From assembly GCA_022844275.1 (NCBI GenBank), contig JALHMB010000001.1, positions 496,001-560,000 of the forward strand: a stretch of 64,000 nt of DNA. The letters run 5' to 3'. The DNA is from Hyphomicrobiaceae bacterium. GTDB lineage: Bacteria > Pseudomonadota > Alphaproteobacteria > Rhizobiales > Hyphomicrobiaceae. Shown here in pieces: positions 9,356-18,561 of this stretch. Under the pieces are notes generated by a model that worked only from the letters and a program-made list of their open reading frames with translations, had not been told where the DNA came from and searched no databases. Both the position numbers and the translations under genes were made by a program. Within the stretch, counting starts at the first letter, position 1, and each line of letters begins with the position of its first letter.

Positions 9356-10396
9356 ATGGAGTTCGCCCTCTTCAACCTGATGTCGCTCAACCACGCCAAG
9401 GAGATACCGGCGGAGGTGTTGGCGACGACCGCGGAAGCGGTGCAGCTCGCGGATCAGATCGGTTTCGATATCGCGTGGTTCGCCGAGCACCATTTCTCCA
9501 GCGCGTCGATTTGCTGCTCGCCGCTCATGATGGTGGCGCATTGCGCACCTCTCACGCAGCGCATCCGCCTTGGTCCGGCTGTCGTCGTGTTGCCGCTGTA
9601 CCATCCGCTCAGGGCAGTGCAGGAGATCGGCATGGCACAGCTCATGGCGCCCGGGCGGATCGTTCTCGGCATCGGCTCGGGTCACCAGCCGCACGAGTTC
9701 CGGACCTATGGAATCGACCTGTCCGCACGCACGCAGCTTCTGCACGAAGGCTGGGATATTCTGGAACAAGGCCTGACGACCGGCCGCGTGGCATACGACG
9801 GCAAACACTACCGCATCCCGGAAGCGCCGCTCTGTCTGCCCGCCACCATGCCGCCGCTCCACTTGGCAGGTAACGATCCCAGCCTGATTGCCCGGGCCGC
9901 GCGCGCCGGCGCAACGTTGCTGGTCAGCCCTGGGCTGCGTTGGGGCAAGGAGGCGCTCCCGGCGAAGGCCAAAGTAGAAGCGCCCTATCGCGCGGCGGGT
10001 TTCCAGGGCGCGGACATCCCGCTGGGCCTTCAACGCTACATTTTCGTCACCGAAGACGCCGCCGAGGCGCGCCAGGCCGCCGAAGGACATCTGAAGTTCT
10101 TGCGCAACACGATCGCTTTGCGCACCGACTACCCTCCGCGCGAGGGCGCACTGCTTCAAGTCCCTCCCCAAGAGGGCGAGCCTAGTCTCGACTGGTTGCT
10201 CGAGCACGCGCCGATCGGGCCGGCAGACAAGGTCATCCGCATTCTTACGGAAGATATCCAGGCCCTACGCCCATCCCATTTCAGCCTCTATTGCGGCTTC
10301 ACGGGTCTCGGCAAGGGAGCGACGCTCGCCGCCATAGATCGCCTCGGTCGCCAAGTGCTGCCGGCCCTGCGAAACGTAGCCGGCGCTCTGTCCTAA
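9356..10396 (+). CDS. LLM-class flavin-dependent oxidoreductase
   Basis: A 346-aa bacterial luciferase-like (TIM barrel) protein. Family landmarks: IGFDIAWFAEHHFS near residue 38, a block TQRIRLGPAVVVLPLYHPLR near 65-85, and PGRIVLGIGSGHQPHEF near 100. These bind F420 or FMN in relatives, which oxidise small organic substrates using a separately reduced flavin. The C-terminal part carries the usual helical LLM extension. It is divergent from prfB and is followed by two small genes at 10427 and 10786 that are probably co-transcribed. The substrate is not predictable; no flavin reductase gene is adjacent. Confidence 0.88.
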   Translation: MEFALFNLMSLNHAKEIPAEVLATTAEAVQLADQIGFDIAWFAEHHFSSASICCSPLMMVAHCAPLTQRIRLGPAVVVLPLYHPLRAVQEIGMAQLMAPGRIVLGIGSGHQPHEFRTYGIDLSARTQLLHEGWDILEQGLTTGRVAYDGKHYRIPEAPLCLPATMPPLHLAGNDPSLIARAARAGATLLVSPGLRWGKEALPAKAKVEAPYRAAGFQGADIPLGLQRYIFVTEDAAEARQAAEGHLKFLRNTIALRTDYPPREGALLQVPPQEGEPSLDWLLEHAPIGPADKVIRILTEDIQALRPSHFSLYCGFTGLGKGATLAAIDRLGRQVLPALRNVAGALS

Positions 10397-10426
10397 CAGC
10401 GCGCAAATCAATTCTGGAGTACGCCC

Positions 10427-10780
10427 ATGCCTCGCTTCGTTGCCGTCTACACCATGAAACCGGCGGACATCGCCGCCTTTCGCGCGCGCCCCAAATCCGA
10501 GCAGGAAGCCATCGACAATGCCGGCCTGAAGGCGTGGGGGGAGTGGCGCAAGCGCAACGCCGCCGCCATTGTCTCGACCGATATCATGGTGGGCAAGACC
10601 AAGCGCGTCACCAAATCCGGCATCGCCGATGCGCGGAACCATATCGCGGGCTTTCTGATCGTCGAAGCCGCCGACATCGCTGCCGCAGCCAGCCTTTTTC
10701 AGGACCACCCACACATCACCGTATTTCCCGGTGATGGTATCGACGTCATGCCGGACGTCACGGGGCCACCAGAGGACTAG
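10427..10780 (+). CDS. Small YciI/YCII-like dimeric alpha-beta barrel protein
   Basis: A 117-aa protein starting [22 protein letters not shown] with GGAG about 7 nt upstream of the ATG. The pattern of a short beta strand, a helical middle ([14 protein letters not shown]), [22 protein letters not shown] and a C-terminal acidic tail is that of YCII-related ferredoxin-like proteins used as small enzymes or scaffolds. The DHPH segment is the usual C-terminal motif. It follows the LLM gene by 30 bp and precedes the DUF2200 gene by 5 bp. The exact function is unknown. Confidence 0.75.
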   Translation: MPRFVAVYTMKPADIAAFRARPKSEQEAIDNAGLKAWGEWRKRNAAAIVSTDIMVGKTKRVTKSGIADARNHIAGFLIVEAADIAAAASLFQDHPHITVFPGDGIDVMPDVTGPPED

Positions 10781-10785
10781 CTGCA

Positions 10786-11163
10786 ATGAAGCGGGCAACA
10801 GCCAGGGCTGCCGCAAACTGGCGCCGCCTCTATGCCATGCCCGTCGCGAACATCTATCCTTCTTATGTTGCCAAGGCTGAGAAGAAGGGCCGCACCCGGG
10901 CCGAGGTCGACGCGATCTTCCGTTGGCTCACCGGCCACAGCCAGGCCTCGCTCGAAGCGGAATTTGCGAAGAAGACGAGCTTTGAGGATTTCTTCGCGCG
11001 CGCGCCGAAGATGAACCCGTCTCGCTCTCTGATCACCGGCGTCGTATGCGGCGTCCGCGTGGAGGAGATCGAGGAGCCGATGATGCGCGAGATCCGCTAC
11101 CTCGACAAACTCATCGACGAGCTCGCCAAAGGCAAGACGATGGAAACAATCCTCCGCAAATAG
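10786..11163 (+). CDS. DUF2200 family protein
   Basis: A 125-aa protein whose core [20 protein letters not shown] followed by [19 protein letters not shown] matches the conserved start of DUF2200 proteins, a small soluble bacterial family of unknown function. The C terminus ([26 protein letters not shown]) is helical and charged. No ribosome binding site is obvious before the ATG at 10786; the 5-bp spacing from the previous stop allows translational coupling. The first 15 residues may be an overextension. Confidence 0.78.
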   Translation: MKRATARAAANWRRLYAMPVANIYPSYVAKAEKKGRTRAEVDAIFRWLTGHSQASLEAEFAKKTSFEDFFARAPKMNPSRSLITGVVCGVRVEEIEEPMMREIRYLDKLIDELAKGKTMETILRK

Positions 11164-11218
11164 CCCTGCGTGGGAGTGGCCTGATGGCGCTTCTTCAACA
11201 CGTCGAACTACTCTGGCC

Positions 11219-11845
11219 TCACCCCAGACGCGCCGCTGCGATCTTCTCGTCGATGGCGAGAGCGCGCTGGCGAGCCGGCCGAGCATTGAGACGCGCCGCG
11301 TATTTCTTGAAAACCTCGCGCTCGGGAAGAAGCTCGAACTGCAGTCCCCACGAGATCGCAGAGCCGACGTACACGTCCGCCGCCGAGTAGCGCTCACCCA
11401 GGAACCAGGGCCCCTTCTCGACAGCCCGCTCGAGGGCTGCGACGGCAACCTCGTACGTGCCATAGGGCATCATCCCACGCCGTCCCGGCTCGCGCTTCAG
11501 CGCACGGTCGACGATCGCGGGCTCCAGCGCGTTACCCTGAAAGAACATCCAGCGCAGGTACGTTCCCCGCAACGGGTCGCCGATCGGCGGCGCCAGCCCG
11601 GCCTTCGGGAAGGCGTCCGCGAGATAGGTGCAGATCGCGCCGACCTCGGTGACCACGGCGCCCTCGTATTCGATGGCCGGCACCTTGCCCATGGGATTGA
11701 TCGCGAGATACTCGGGCCGGTACTGCTCCTCTTTCTGAAGGTCCATCACCTTCAGCTCATAGGGCGCGCCGATCTCCTCGAGCATGAAAAGAACGGTCGA
11801 TGAGCGACTCGGCGCCGCGTGATGCAGGATGATCTTGCCGCTCAT
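11219..11845 (-). CDS. Glutathione S-transferase family protein
   Basis: A 208-aa cytosolic GST. The thioredoxin-like N-terminal domain (about 1-80) shows HHAAPSRSSTVLFMLEEIG with the candidate catalytic serines, NPMGKVPAIEYEGAVVTE with the cis-Pro (KVPA) that recognises glutathione, and the E-x-G-A-I motif after it. The all-helical C-terminal domain contains LGERYSAADVYVGSA, the N-capping box motif. The family conjugates glutathione to electrophiles or acts as a glutathione-dependent isomerase or reductase. The start is at the ATG at 11845. The gene lies 21 bp downstream of the 2-hydroxyacid dehydrogenase gene on the same strand, so the two are probably one transcript. Confidence 0.9.
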   Translation of the reverse strand: MSGKIILHHAAPSRSSTVLFMLEEIGAPYELKVMDLQKEEQYRPEYLAINPMGKVPAIEYEGAVVTEVGAICTYLADAFPKAGLAPPIGDPLRGTYLRWMFFQGNALEPAIVDRALKREPGRRGMMPYGTYEVAVAALERAVEKGPWFLGERYSAADVYVGSAISWGLQFELLPEREVFKKYAARLNARPARQRALAIDEKIAAARLG

Positions 11846-11866
11846 GTCAGCCTCCGTTCGCTTTAC

Positions 11867-12823
11867 TCAGTATCCGCGCGCGCGATCCACCACATTCTGC
11901 AACGGCTCGCCGCGCTCGTATGCTTCGATCTGCGCCACCACGTAGTCCGACACCGCCTCGGGATCGCTGTCGGCGGCATTGTGTGGCGTGATCGTGGCCT
12001 TGGGGTGACTCCACAAGGGGTGCTCCGGCGGCAGTGGCTCCGTATTGAACACGTCGAGCGTGACGGCACCGAGGGTACCGTCATTGAGTGCTGCGACGAT
12101 GTCATCCTCGACCTGCAAGCCACCGCGCCCGGCGTTGATAACGACTGGCCCACCGAGCACGCCGTCCCGTGCCAGCTTCCGGAACGATGACGCATTGAGG
12201 ATGCCTTTGGTTTCCGGCGTGAGGGGCACGAGCACCACCAGAATGTCCGTCCGCGCGAGAAAGGCCGGGAGCTGATCCATGCCCGCATAGCAATCGACAC
12301 CCGGCACCTCACGCTTCGAGCGGCTCCAGCCCGCCACCTGGAAGCCAAGACGTACGAGCACCTCCGCACTGTCACGGCCAAGCTCGCCGAGGCCCATGAT
12401 GCCAACGCGCAGCGCCGAGGCCGCGCGCTGGTCTGGCGTGTCCCATTTCTTCGCGCGCTGCGCGGCATCAAGGCGGCGCTGCTGGCGATGGTGCATGAGG
12501 ACGTGCAGCACGACGTACTCCGTCATGCGCTTGGTGAGATCGCTGACGGCGACGCGGACCAGCGGCACATCGGGGAGAGTTGCATCCGCGACGAGTGCAT
12601 CGACACCCGCGCCGAGATTGAAGATCACCTGGAGATTGGGGTACGTCCCGAGCAGACCCGGCGGCGGCTTCCACACAGCCACATAGCGCACGCTCTCGGG
12701 TGCCGGGGTGTCCTGGGGCCAGAGCGCCACGGGCATGGACTTGAGACGTGCAGCAAAGCGCTGCCGCCATGGCTCGGCGGTCCAGTTCTCGCCCGCCCCC
12801 TGCACCACGATGAGAAGTGTCAT
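11867..12823 (-). CDS. D-2-hydroxyacid dehydrogenase, glyoxylate/hydroxypyruvate reductase A (GhrA) type
   Basis: A 318-aa NAD(P)H-dependent dehydrogenase of the GhrA branch. The dinucleotide-binding motif is VGIMGLGELGRDSAEVL near residue 140. The catalytic triad of the family is present: Arg in VVINAGRGGLQVED, Glu in FNTEPLPPEHPLW and His in ITPHNAADS. The N-terminal half (VWKPPPGLLGTYPNLQVIFN) is the substrate-binding domain. Expected role: reduce glyoxylate or hydroxypyruvate to glycolate or glycerate, which would fit the glyoxylate aminotransferase at 6808. The ATG at 12823 has GGGACAGA upstream. Exact substrate is inferred from subfamily resemblance. Confidence 0.88.
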   Translation of the reverse strand: MTLLIVVQGAGENWTAEPWRQRFAARLKSMPVALWPQDTPAPESVRYVAVWKPPPGLLGTYPNLQVIFNLGAGVDALVADATLPDVPLVRVAVSDLTKRMTEYVVLHVLMHHRQQRRLDAAQRAKKWDTPDQRAASALRVGIMGLGELGRDSAEVLVRLGFQVAGWSRSKREVPGVDCYAGMDQLPAFLARTDILVVLVPLTPETKGILNASSFRKLARDGVLGGPVVINAGRGGLQVEDDIVAALNDGTLGAVTLDVFNTEPLPPEHPLWSHPKATITPHNAADSDPEAVSDYVVAQIEAYERGEPLQNVVDRARGY

Positions 12824-13172
12824 ATGTCTGTCCCGGCCCTGGATTGATCCTCTGTCAAAAGGCCGGCCGAGGCTCTGCCGTCAAGTGCAAAGGCCGGGTC
12901 GCAGGGCATGGTTTCCGCGGCGTGACGTTCGCCGCAAGGCTCCGCAAGCGCATTACGGCCGTCCGTATCCGGCTGATCCCCGATGACCCCACCGCCCGAA
13001 GCCTGACACCTGCCCGATTTGCAGACAGGACGGCACCTGTCATGCAATGGCCAATCGCCAGGGCAATTGCTATGCTTTCGCCAGCATCGGCCGCGAACCG
13101 GCCCGCCCATTCCCGCACCTGTTCCGGACGCGCGGCCAAAAGCCCAGCGCGCCGCCCGAGAGGAGGCCTGCC
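12824..13172. other. Divergent intergenic region, no gene recognised
   Basis: This 349-bp stretch separates the leftward dehydrogenase gene and the rightward threonine aldolase gene and must contain both promoters. I see no tRNA, riboswitch or convincing small gene. An in-frame extension of the aldolase upstream of 13173 exists but is composed of Pro/Arg-rich residues unlike the family and lacks a ribosome binding site. Confidence 0.5.
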
Positions 13173-14243
13173 TTGTCCACGAACCACCTGATCGATCTCT
13201 ATAGCGACACCCAGACCAAGCCCTCGGCCGGCATGCGCAAGGCCATGGCCGATGCCGAGGTCGGCGACGAGCAGCGGGGCGAGGACCCATCGACGAATCT
13301 GCTGCAGGAGCGCGTCGCCGAGCTGCTCGGCAAGGAGGCAGCGCTGTTCCTCCCCTCCGGCACCATGTGCAATCAGATTGCCATGCTCGTGCACTGCCGT
13401 CAGGGCGACGAGATCATCGGCGCGGAAGTCACGCACCTCTTCACGTCCGAGGCGGGCGGCGCGTCGGCCCTCGCGGGCGCGCAGACGTGGCCTATCCGCT
13501 GCGAGCGCGGCATTTTTAAAGGCGCCGACGTGACAGCAGCCGTCCGCGCGCCGGGCCGCCACAACCCGATCTCCCGCGTCGTCATCATCGAGCAGACGGT
13601 CAACCGTGGCGGCGGAGCGATCTGGTCCATCGATGAGATCGCCGATGTCGCTGCGGCCACGAAGCAGCACGGCCTCGTTCTGCACATGGACGGCGCGCGG
13701 CTGATGAATGCTGCCGTCTCGTCCGGGGTCGCGGCCGACATCATGACGACGCATGTCGACACGGCATGGACGGACCTGTCGAAGGGCCTCGGCTGCCCCG
13801 TTGGCGGCGTGCTCGTTGGCTCCCGGGCCTTCATCGACGAGGCCTGGCGCTGGAAGCATCGCCTTGGCGGCGCGCTGCGCCAGTCCGGGATTCTTGCCGC
13901 GGCGGGACTTTACGCGCTCGACCACAACATTCAGAAGCTCGCCGAGGATCACGAGAATGCCGTCGCCCTCGGCAATGCTGTAGCGGCTATCGAGGGCCTC
14001 AAGCTCTTCTCGCCGCGCATCGAGAGCAACATGGTGTTCTTCGAGTCGACGCTGCCCGAGATCAGCTCGCGTCAGATCTTCGAGACCCTGCTCGCGCGTG
14101 GCGTGCGCATGGGCATGACCTACGGCAACATGATCCGCGCGGTGACCCACCTCGACGTCTCGAGCGACGACATCACGCGCGCCGGCGAGATACTCGGCCA
14201 GGTCGTGGCCGATCTCAAAGCCGGCCTGCGCAAGGCCTCCTGA
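13173..14243 (+). CDS. ltaE: Low-specificity L-threonine aldolase family protein
   Basis: PLP enzyme (356 aa) cleaving threonine and related beta-hydroxy amino acids to glycine plus an aldehyde. Landmarks: LIDLYSDTQTKPSAGMRKAM at the N terminus, the AALFLPSGTMCNQIA segment, the PLP aspartate in HMDGARLMNA and the PLP lysine in WTDLSKGLGCPVGG. I choose the TTG at 13173 because AGGAGG (13161-13166) lies 6 nt before it and the family alignment starts there; the longer frame from 13047 adds 42 unrelated residues. It is followed by CoA-transferase and enoyl-CoA hydratase genes on the same strand with gaps of 63 and 30 bp. Confidence 0.88.
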   Translation: MSTNHLIDLYSDTQTKPSAGMRKAMADAEVGDEQRGEDPSTNLLQERVAELLGKEAALFLPSGTMCNQIAMLVHCRQGDEIIGAEVTHLFTSEAGGASALAGAQTWPIRCERGIFKGADVTAAVRAPGRHNPISRVVIIEQTVNRGGGAIWSIDEIADVAAATKQHGLVLHMDGARLMNAAVSSGVAADIMTTHVDTAWTDLSKGLGCPVGGVLVGSRAFIDEAWRWKHRLGGALRQSGILAAAGLYALDHNIQKLAEDHENAVALGNAVAAIEGLKLFSPRIESNMVFFESTLPEISSRQIFETLLARGVRMGMTYGNMIRAVTHLDVSSDDITRAGEILGQVVADLKAGLRKAS

Positions 14244-14306
14244 CGGCAAGAGGCTCCGGCCTCACCGTCCTTTCGTCAATCCTAAGCACCGACCCAGGAA
14301 ACTGCC

Positions 14307-15491
14307 ATGCCCTTCGAGCCTGCGAGCGACGTGCTGTCGCAATACACCGTCCTCGACCTCACCCGCGTCCGCTCGGGGCCGACGTGCGTGCGCCAGCTCG
14401 CCGACTGGGGCGCCAACGTCATCAAGATCGAGGATCCCGAATCCGACAAGATCGGGCTTGGTGGCGCTCGTTCGGGCTCGGATTTCCAGAACCTTCACCG
14501 TAACAAGCGCTCGATGACGCTGAACCTCAAGTCGAAAGAGGGCATTGCGATCTTCCTGGCTCTGGCGAAGAAGGCGGACGTGATCGTCGAGAACTACCGG
14601 CCCGACGTGAAGCGGCGTCTCGGGATCGACTATGACGCCATCTCGAAGATCAACCCGCGCATCGTCTATGCCTCGATCTCGGGCTTCGGCCAGGACGGGC
14701 CGCTCGCCAATCGACCGGGCTTCGATCAGATCGCGCAGGGCATGGGCGGCCTCATGTCCATCACTGGCGAGCCGGGCAAAGGCCCCATGCGCGTCGGCAT
14801 TCCCATTGCCGATCTCACTGCCGGAATCTTCTGCTCGCAGGGCATCCTGCTGGCGCTCATGGAGCGCGAGCGCTCGGGCAAGGGCCAGTGGGTGCAGACG
14901 TCGCTCCTGCAGGCTCAGGTCTTCATGCTCGACTTCCAGGCCTCGCGATGGCTCATGGACAAGGAAATCCCGCCCCAGGCCGGCAACGACCATCCGACAT
15001 CGATCCCGACAGGCGTCTTCAAGACCTCCGACGGCTACATCAATATCGCCGTCGCTGGGCAGAAGATGTGGGAGAAATTCAAGTCGCTGTTCAACGACCC
15101 GGGATTCGACAGTCCCGACTATGTGGAGGCCAAGGGTCGCTCGAAGAACAGGAAGGCTCTCAACGCGCTGATCGAGAGCCACACCGTGAAGAAGACCGCG
15201 GCCGAGTGGATCGCCATCTTCAACGAGGCGGGCGCGCCAGCGGGTGAGATTAACGACATCAAGCAGGTCTTCGATCTCGAGCAGGTCCGCCATCTCGGCC
15301 TCGCGCAACCCATGGTGAGTCAGGAGCGCGGCGCGACCGAAGTTCTCGGCCAGCCGATCCTCATGAGCCGCTCCAAGGCCTCGGTCCGCCGTCCCCCGCC
15401 GACGCTCGGCCAGCACACGGGCGAGATCCTCGGCGAGATCGGGTATGGTGCCGAGGACGTGAAGAAGCTCGCCAAGGACGGCGTGATCTGA
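14307..15491 (+). CDS. CaiB/BaiF (family III) CoA-transferase
   Basis: A 394-aa family III CoA-transferase, which moves CoA between carboxylic acids through an aspartyl-CoA thioester. Seen: VLDLTRVRSGPTCVRQLADWGANVIKIEDP at the N terminus, the VENYRPDVKRRLGIDYDAI block, and IVYASISGFGQDGPLANRPG, with the catalytic aspartate in the RPGFDQIAQGMGG region. AGGAAACTGCC precedes the ATG. The next gene is an enoyl-CoA hydratase 30 bp downstream, so the pair probably activates and hydrates an organic acid. The substrate is not evident. Confidence 0.9.
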   Translation: MPFEPASDVLSQYTVLDLTRVRSGPTCVRQLADWGANVIKIEDPESDKIGLGGARSGSDFQNLHRNKRSMTLNLKSKEGIAIFLALAKKADVIVENYRPDVKRRLGIDYDAISKINPRIVYASISGFGQDGPLANRPGFDQIAQGMGGLMSITGEPGKGPMRVGIPIADLTAGIFCSQGILLALMERERSGKGQWVQTSLLQAQVFMLDFQASRWLMDKEIPPQAGNDHPTSIPTGVFKTSDGYINIAVAGQKMWEKFKSLFNDPGFDSPDYVEAKGRSKNRKALNALIESHTVKKTAAEWIAIFNEAGAPAGEINDIKQVFDLEQVRHLGLAQPMVSQERGATEVLGQPILMSRSKASVRRPPPTLGQHTGEILGEIGYGAEDVKKLAKDGVI

Positions 15492-15521
15492 CATCCGGCA
15501 CAAACGAACGAGGACAATAAC

Positions 15522-16337
15522 ATGAGCAATCCCGCCGTGGCCGAAGCACCGGCCGAAGAGAAAATGCTCGGCCTGAAGAACGGGCCGGTCGCCGAGATCG
15601 TGTTCAATAATCCCGCGCGCCACAATGCCGTCTCGCTCGACATGTGGGAGCGCATGACGATGCTGCTCGCGGATTTCGCGGCCGATCCGAGCGTGCGCGC
15701 CCTGGTCGTCAGCGGTGCCGGCGGCAAGGCGTTCGTCTCAGGCGCCGACATCTCCAAGTTCGAGAGCCAGCGCTCGACGGCAGAGGGCGTCGCCCACTAC
15801 AACGCCGTGGGATCCAAGGCCTACGAGACGCTATATAATTTCCCGAAGCCGACGATCGCGAAGATCCAGGGGTACTGCATCGGCGGTGGCATGAATGTCG
15901 CCACGTGCTGCGACGTCCGCATTGCGACAGACACCTCGAAGTTCGGCATTCCAGCAGGCAAGCTCGGCCTGGGATATGGCTACGGCGGCGTCCACCGGCT
16001 CTCCGAGATCATCGGTCTCTCGAAGGCCATGGAGCTCTTCTATACGGCGCGCCAGTTCACGGCTGCCGAGGCCGAGGCCATGGGCTTTCTCAACCAGGTC
16101 GTGCCGGCAGAAGACCTCGACGCGGCCGTCGCCACGATGACCGGTCAGATTGCCGAGAATGCGCCGCTTACCATCGCAACCATCAAGGCCGTCGCGCGCG
16201 AGATCGGCCGGCCGTCCGCTGAGCGCGACCATGCCAAGCTCGACCGCATGGTCACCGCCTGCTTCGCCTCCGAGGACTACATCGAGGGCCGCCGCGCCTT
16301 CATGGAAAAGCGCAAACCACAGTTCAAAGGACGCTGA
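15522..16337 (+). CDS. Enoyl-CoA hydratase/isomerase family protein
   Basis: Crotonase-fold protein of 271 aa. VVSGAGGKAFVSGADISKFE supplies the first oxyanion-hole segment, and IQGYCIGGGMNVATCCDVRIAT the second (GGG) with the following helix. FGIPAGKLGLGYGYGGVHRL carries the position of one catalytic acid, while the second usual glutamate site is less clear, so the reaction may differ from classical hydration. It is placed directly after the CoA-transferase and likely acts on the CoA ester it makes. GAGGACAATAAC precedes the ATG. Confidence 0.9.
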   Translation: MSNPAVAEAPAEEKMLGLKNGPVAEIVFNNPARHNAVSLDMWERMTMLLADFAADPSVRALVVSGAGGKAFVSGADISKFESQRSTAEGVAHYNAVGSKAYETLYNFPKPTIAKIQGYCIGGGMNVATCCDVRIATDTSKFGIPAGKLGLGYGYGGVHRLSEIIGLSKAMELFYTARQFTAAEAEAMGFLNQVVPAEDLDAAVATMTGQIAENAPLTIATIKAVAREIGRPSAERDHAKLDRMVTACFASEDYIEGRRAFMEKRKPQFKGR

Positions 16338-16451
16338 TCCCCAGCTCGCGCGGCCTGCTTCTTGAGTTCGCCACACTATTGTTCAAGTACTGGATAACCC
16401 GGTATTCCACCATTTATCCAAAGTCTTGAGCACCCAGGGCCGCGCGGGGAG

Positions 16452-17327
16452 ATGCGTAACACCATTGCCATCATGAACACCAAGGGCGGGGTCGGAAAAT
16501 CGACCATCGTCCTTGCGGTAGCCGAGACGTTGTCGGTCTACCATGGCAAGAACGTGCTCGTGATCGACTCGGATGCTCAGGCAAGCATCAGCACCATGCT
16601 GATGGCGACGGACAGCCTGAGGAAACTCCAGAACGAAGGCCGCACGATCGTCGACTATCTCGTCGCTCAGGTGCTGAAGGGCACGCCTGCGGAGTGGACG
16701 GAGTTCGTGGTCGGCGGCGTGTCCGATATCGACGATGCCCGCTCGGTCTATCTCATGCCGAGCGACATGCAGCTCACCCTCCTCGAACGGGAGGTCTCCA
16801 AGGAGAGCCAGCACGCACGCCTGCGCACCGCCATCGGCGGCCTACTGAGCCGCGCCCGCATCGTATTCGATATTGTGCTGATCGACTGCCCGCCGGGCCT
16901 CTCCGTGCTGACCGAGAGTTGGCTCCGTGAAGCGGATTTCCACGTCTCGCCGACGAAGCCCGACTATGTGTCCGTCTGCGGCCTCGATGTCTTCCGGCGC
17001 TTTCGCGACCTGAACCCCGAGATGGGCTTTGCCGAGAACCTCGGCGTCGTCGTGAACATGAAGGATGGTGCCGCCCCGCTCGAGGAGGAGTATCACCGCT
17101 GGCTCGCGGCGGACGCGAATAACCGCTGCTTCAAGCACGCGCTGCCGCGGATTCATGCCATGCAGCAGGCCGGTCATTTCCAGCAGAGCGAGCGCTCCTA
17201 CATCGCCAAATACCCGGGCGATGTCGGCGTGGCCGTGCGCGGGCTTACCGACGAAATTCTCGCCCGCATTGCTGGCGCTGGCGCGCAAGCGCCCCAAGTC
17301 CAGGCCGCCAGCGGGCGGGGCGGCTGA
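16452..17327 (+). CDS. Orphan ParA/MinD-family ATPase
   Basis: A 291-aa deviant-Walker P-loop ATPase. The ParA-type Walker A (NTKGGVGKST, with the signature lysine before GGVGK) is at residues 9-18, DSDAQAS is the A' motif near 41, and VLIDCPPGLSVLT is Walker B near 142. Such ATPases position plasmids, chromosomes or protein complexes on the nucleoid or membrane. No parB-like gene or parS-like repeat cluster is adjacent, and the gene is convergent with ispB (6-bp gap), so it is not the chromosomal parAB locus. A cargo-positioning or unknown role is inferred. GGGGAG sits very close to the ATG. Confidence 0.88.
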   Translation: MRNTIAIMNTKGGVGKSTIVLAVAETLSVYHGKNVLVIDSDAQASISTMLMATDSLRKLQNEGRTIVDYLVAQVLKGTPAEWTEFVVGGVSDIDDARSVYLMPSDMQLTLLEREVSKESQHARLRTAIGGLLSRARIVFDIVLIDCPPGLSVLTESWLREADFHVSPTKPDYVSVCGLDVFRRFRDLNPEMGFAENLGVVVNMKDGAAPLEEEYHRWLAADANNRCFKHALPRIHAMQQAGHFQQSERSYIAKYPGDVGVAVRGLTDEILARIAGAGAQAPQVQAASGRGG

Positions 17328-17333
17328 CCGCGC

Positions 17334-18350
17334 TCAGTGCGCGCGCGCGATGCAGAAGGCGACCGCCTCGGCGAGCGCCGAACGTGCCGCGCTTTCGGGG
17401 AAGATCGCCAGCGCATCCGAGGCAATGGCGCCGTAGTGGCGAGCGCGCTCGAGCGTTGCTTCGATCGCCTTGTGGCGCCGCATGAGCCCGATGGCGTGCT
17501 CGAGATCGCCGTCGTTGATCTCGCCGTTCGAGAGCGTGCGCTGCCAGAAGGCCCGCTCCGTCGGGTTGCCGCGCCGATAGCACAGGATCACGGGCAGCGT
17601 GATCTTGCCCTCGCGGAAATCATCGCCGACCGACTTGCCGAGGCGGGCGCTGTCACCCGCGTAGTCGAGCGCATCGTCAACGAGCTGGAAAGCCACGCCG
17701 AGATTGCGGCCGTACGAGCGCAGCGCAGACTGCTCGGCGGCCGGGCGCCCGGAAATGGCCGGGCCTACTTCCGCCGCCGCCGCGAACAGCGCCGCTGTCT
17801 TGGCATTGATGATCGCGAGATACTCGTCCTCGGTCGTGCCCATGTTCTTGGCGGCCGAGAGCTGCATAACCTCGCCCTCGGCGATGACCGCCGCAGCATT
17901 GGAGAGGATGCGCAGCGCGGGCAGCGAGCCGACATCCACCATCATGCGAAAGGCCTGCCCCAGCAGGAAATCCCCGACCAGCACGCTCGCCTGATTGCCC
18001 CACAACCGCCGCGCCGAGGCCTTGCCGCGGCGCACGTCACTCTCGTCAACGACGTCGTCATGGAGCAGCGTCGCCGTGTGCATGAACTCGACGGTCGCCG
18101 CCAGCCGAACATGCCCCTCACCGGCGTAGCCCGAGAGCTTGGCTGCCGCGATCGTCAGCATGGGACGAAGCCGCTTGCCGCCGGAATCGATCAGATGATG
18201 GGCGAGCGTCGGAATGAGCTCGATATCCGAGACCGCCTTGTCGAGAATGATGCGATTGACCCCCGCCATCTCCTCGCTGACGAGATCGAGCAGCGGCTGC
18301 AGGCTAGCTGCCGGATCGCGTGCGCCGTCTATGGAGACCACAACGCCCAA
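17334..18350 (-). CDS. ispB: Polyprenyl diphosphate synthase (octaprenyl/decaprenyl type)
   Basis: A 338-aa trans-prenyltransferase making the side chain of ubiquinone. The first aspartate-rich motif is HDDVVDESDVRRGK (D98, D99, D102), preceded by GGKRLRPML. The second is QLVDDALDY (D225, D226, D229). The product chain length (C40-C50) depends on residues before the first motif and I do not assign it. The likely start is TTG at 18350, with AAGGA 8 nt upstream; GTG at 18341 is an alternative. It stands alone, convergent with the ParA gene and divergent from the LLM gene at 18562. Confidence 0.92.
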   Translation of the reverse strand: MGVVVSIDGARDPAASLQPLLDLVSEEMAGVNRIILDKAVSDIELIPTLAHHLIDSGGKRLRPMLTIAAAKLSGYAGEGHVRLAATVEFMHTATLLHDDVVDESDVRRGKASARRLWGNQASVLVGDFLLGQAFRMMVDVGSLPALRILSNAAAVIAEGEVMQLSAAKNMGTTEDEYLAIINAKTAALFAAAAEVGPAISGRPAAEQSALRSYGRNLGVAFQLVDDALDYAGDSARLGKSVGDDFREGKITLPVILCYRRGNPTERAFWQRTLSNGEINDGDLEHAIGLMRRHKAIEATLERARHYGAIASDALAIFPESAARSALAEAVAFCIARAH

Positions 18351-18561
18351 AGTGCCGTTCCTTGTTCAGCTTCCGTCACCTCAACGGTCATAGTCCGTTC
18401 ATGGACCAGCCCGGTCAAGCCGCATTCTGACGCTGCATCCGCATACGCCCTATCGTCCAGCGCTCCTTGACGGCCAGCGGCCGGGCGGGCACGAAGGGAC
18501 GAACGGCCGATCCTCTCTCGGGGGACAAAGACCGTCTGTCAAGATGATCAGGGGATGCGCC

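Noticed and set aside
12855-15623. Leftward frames of 464 and 453 codons
   Set aside because: Antisense to threonine aldolase and the CoA-transferase.
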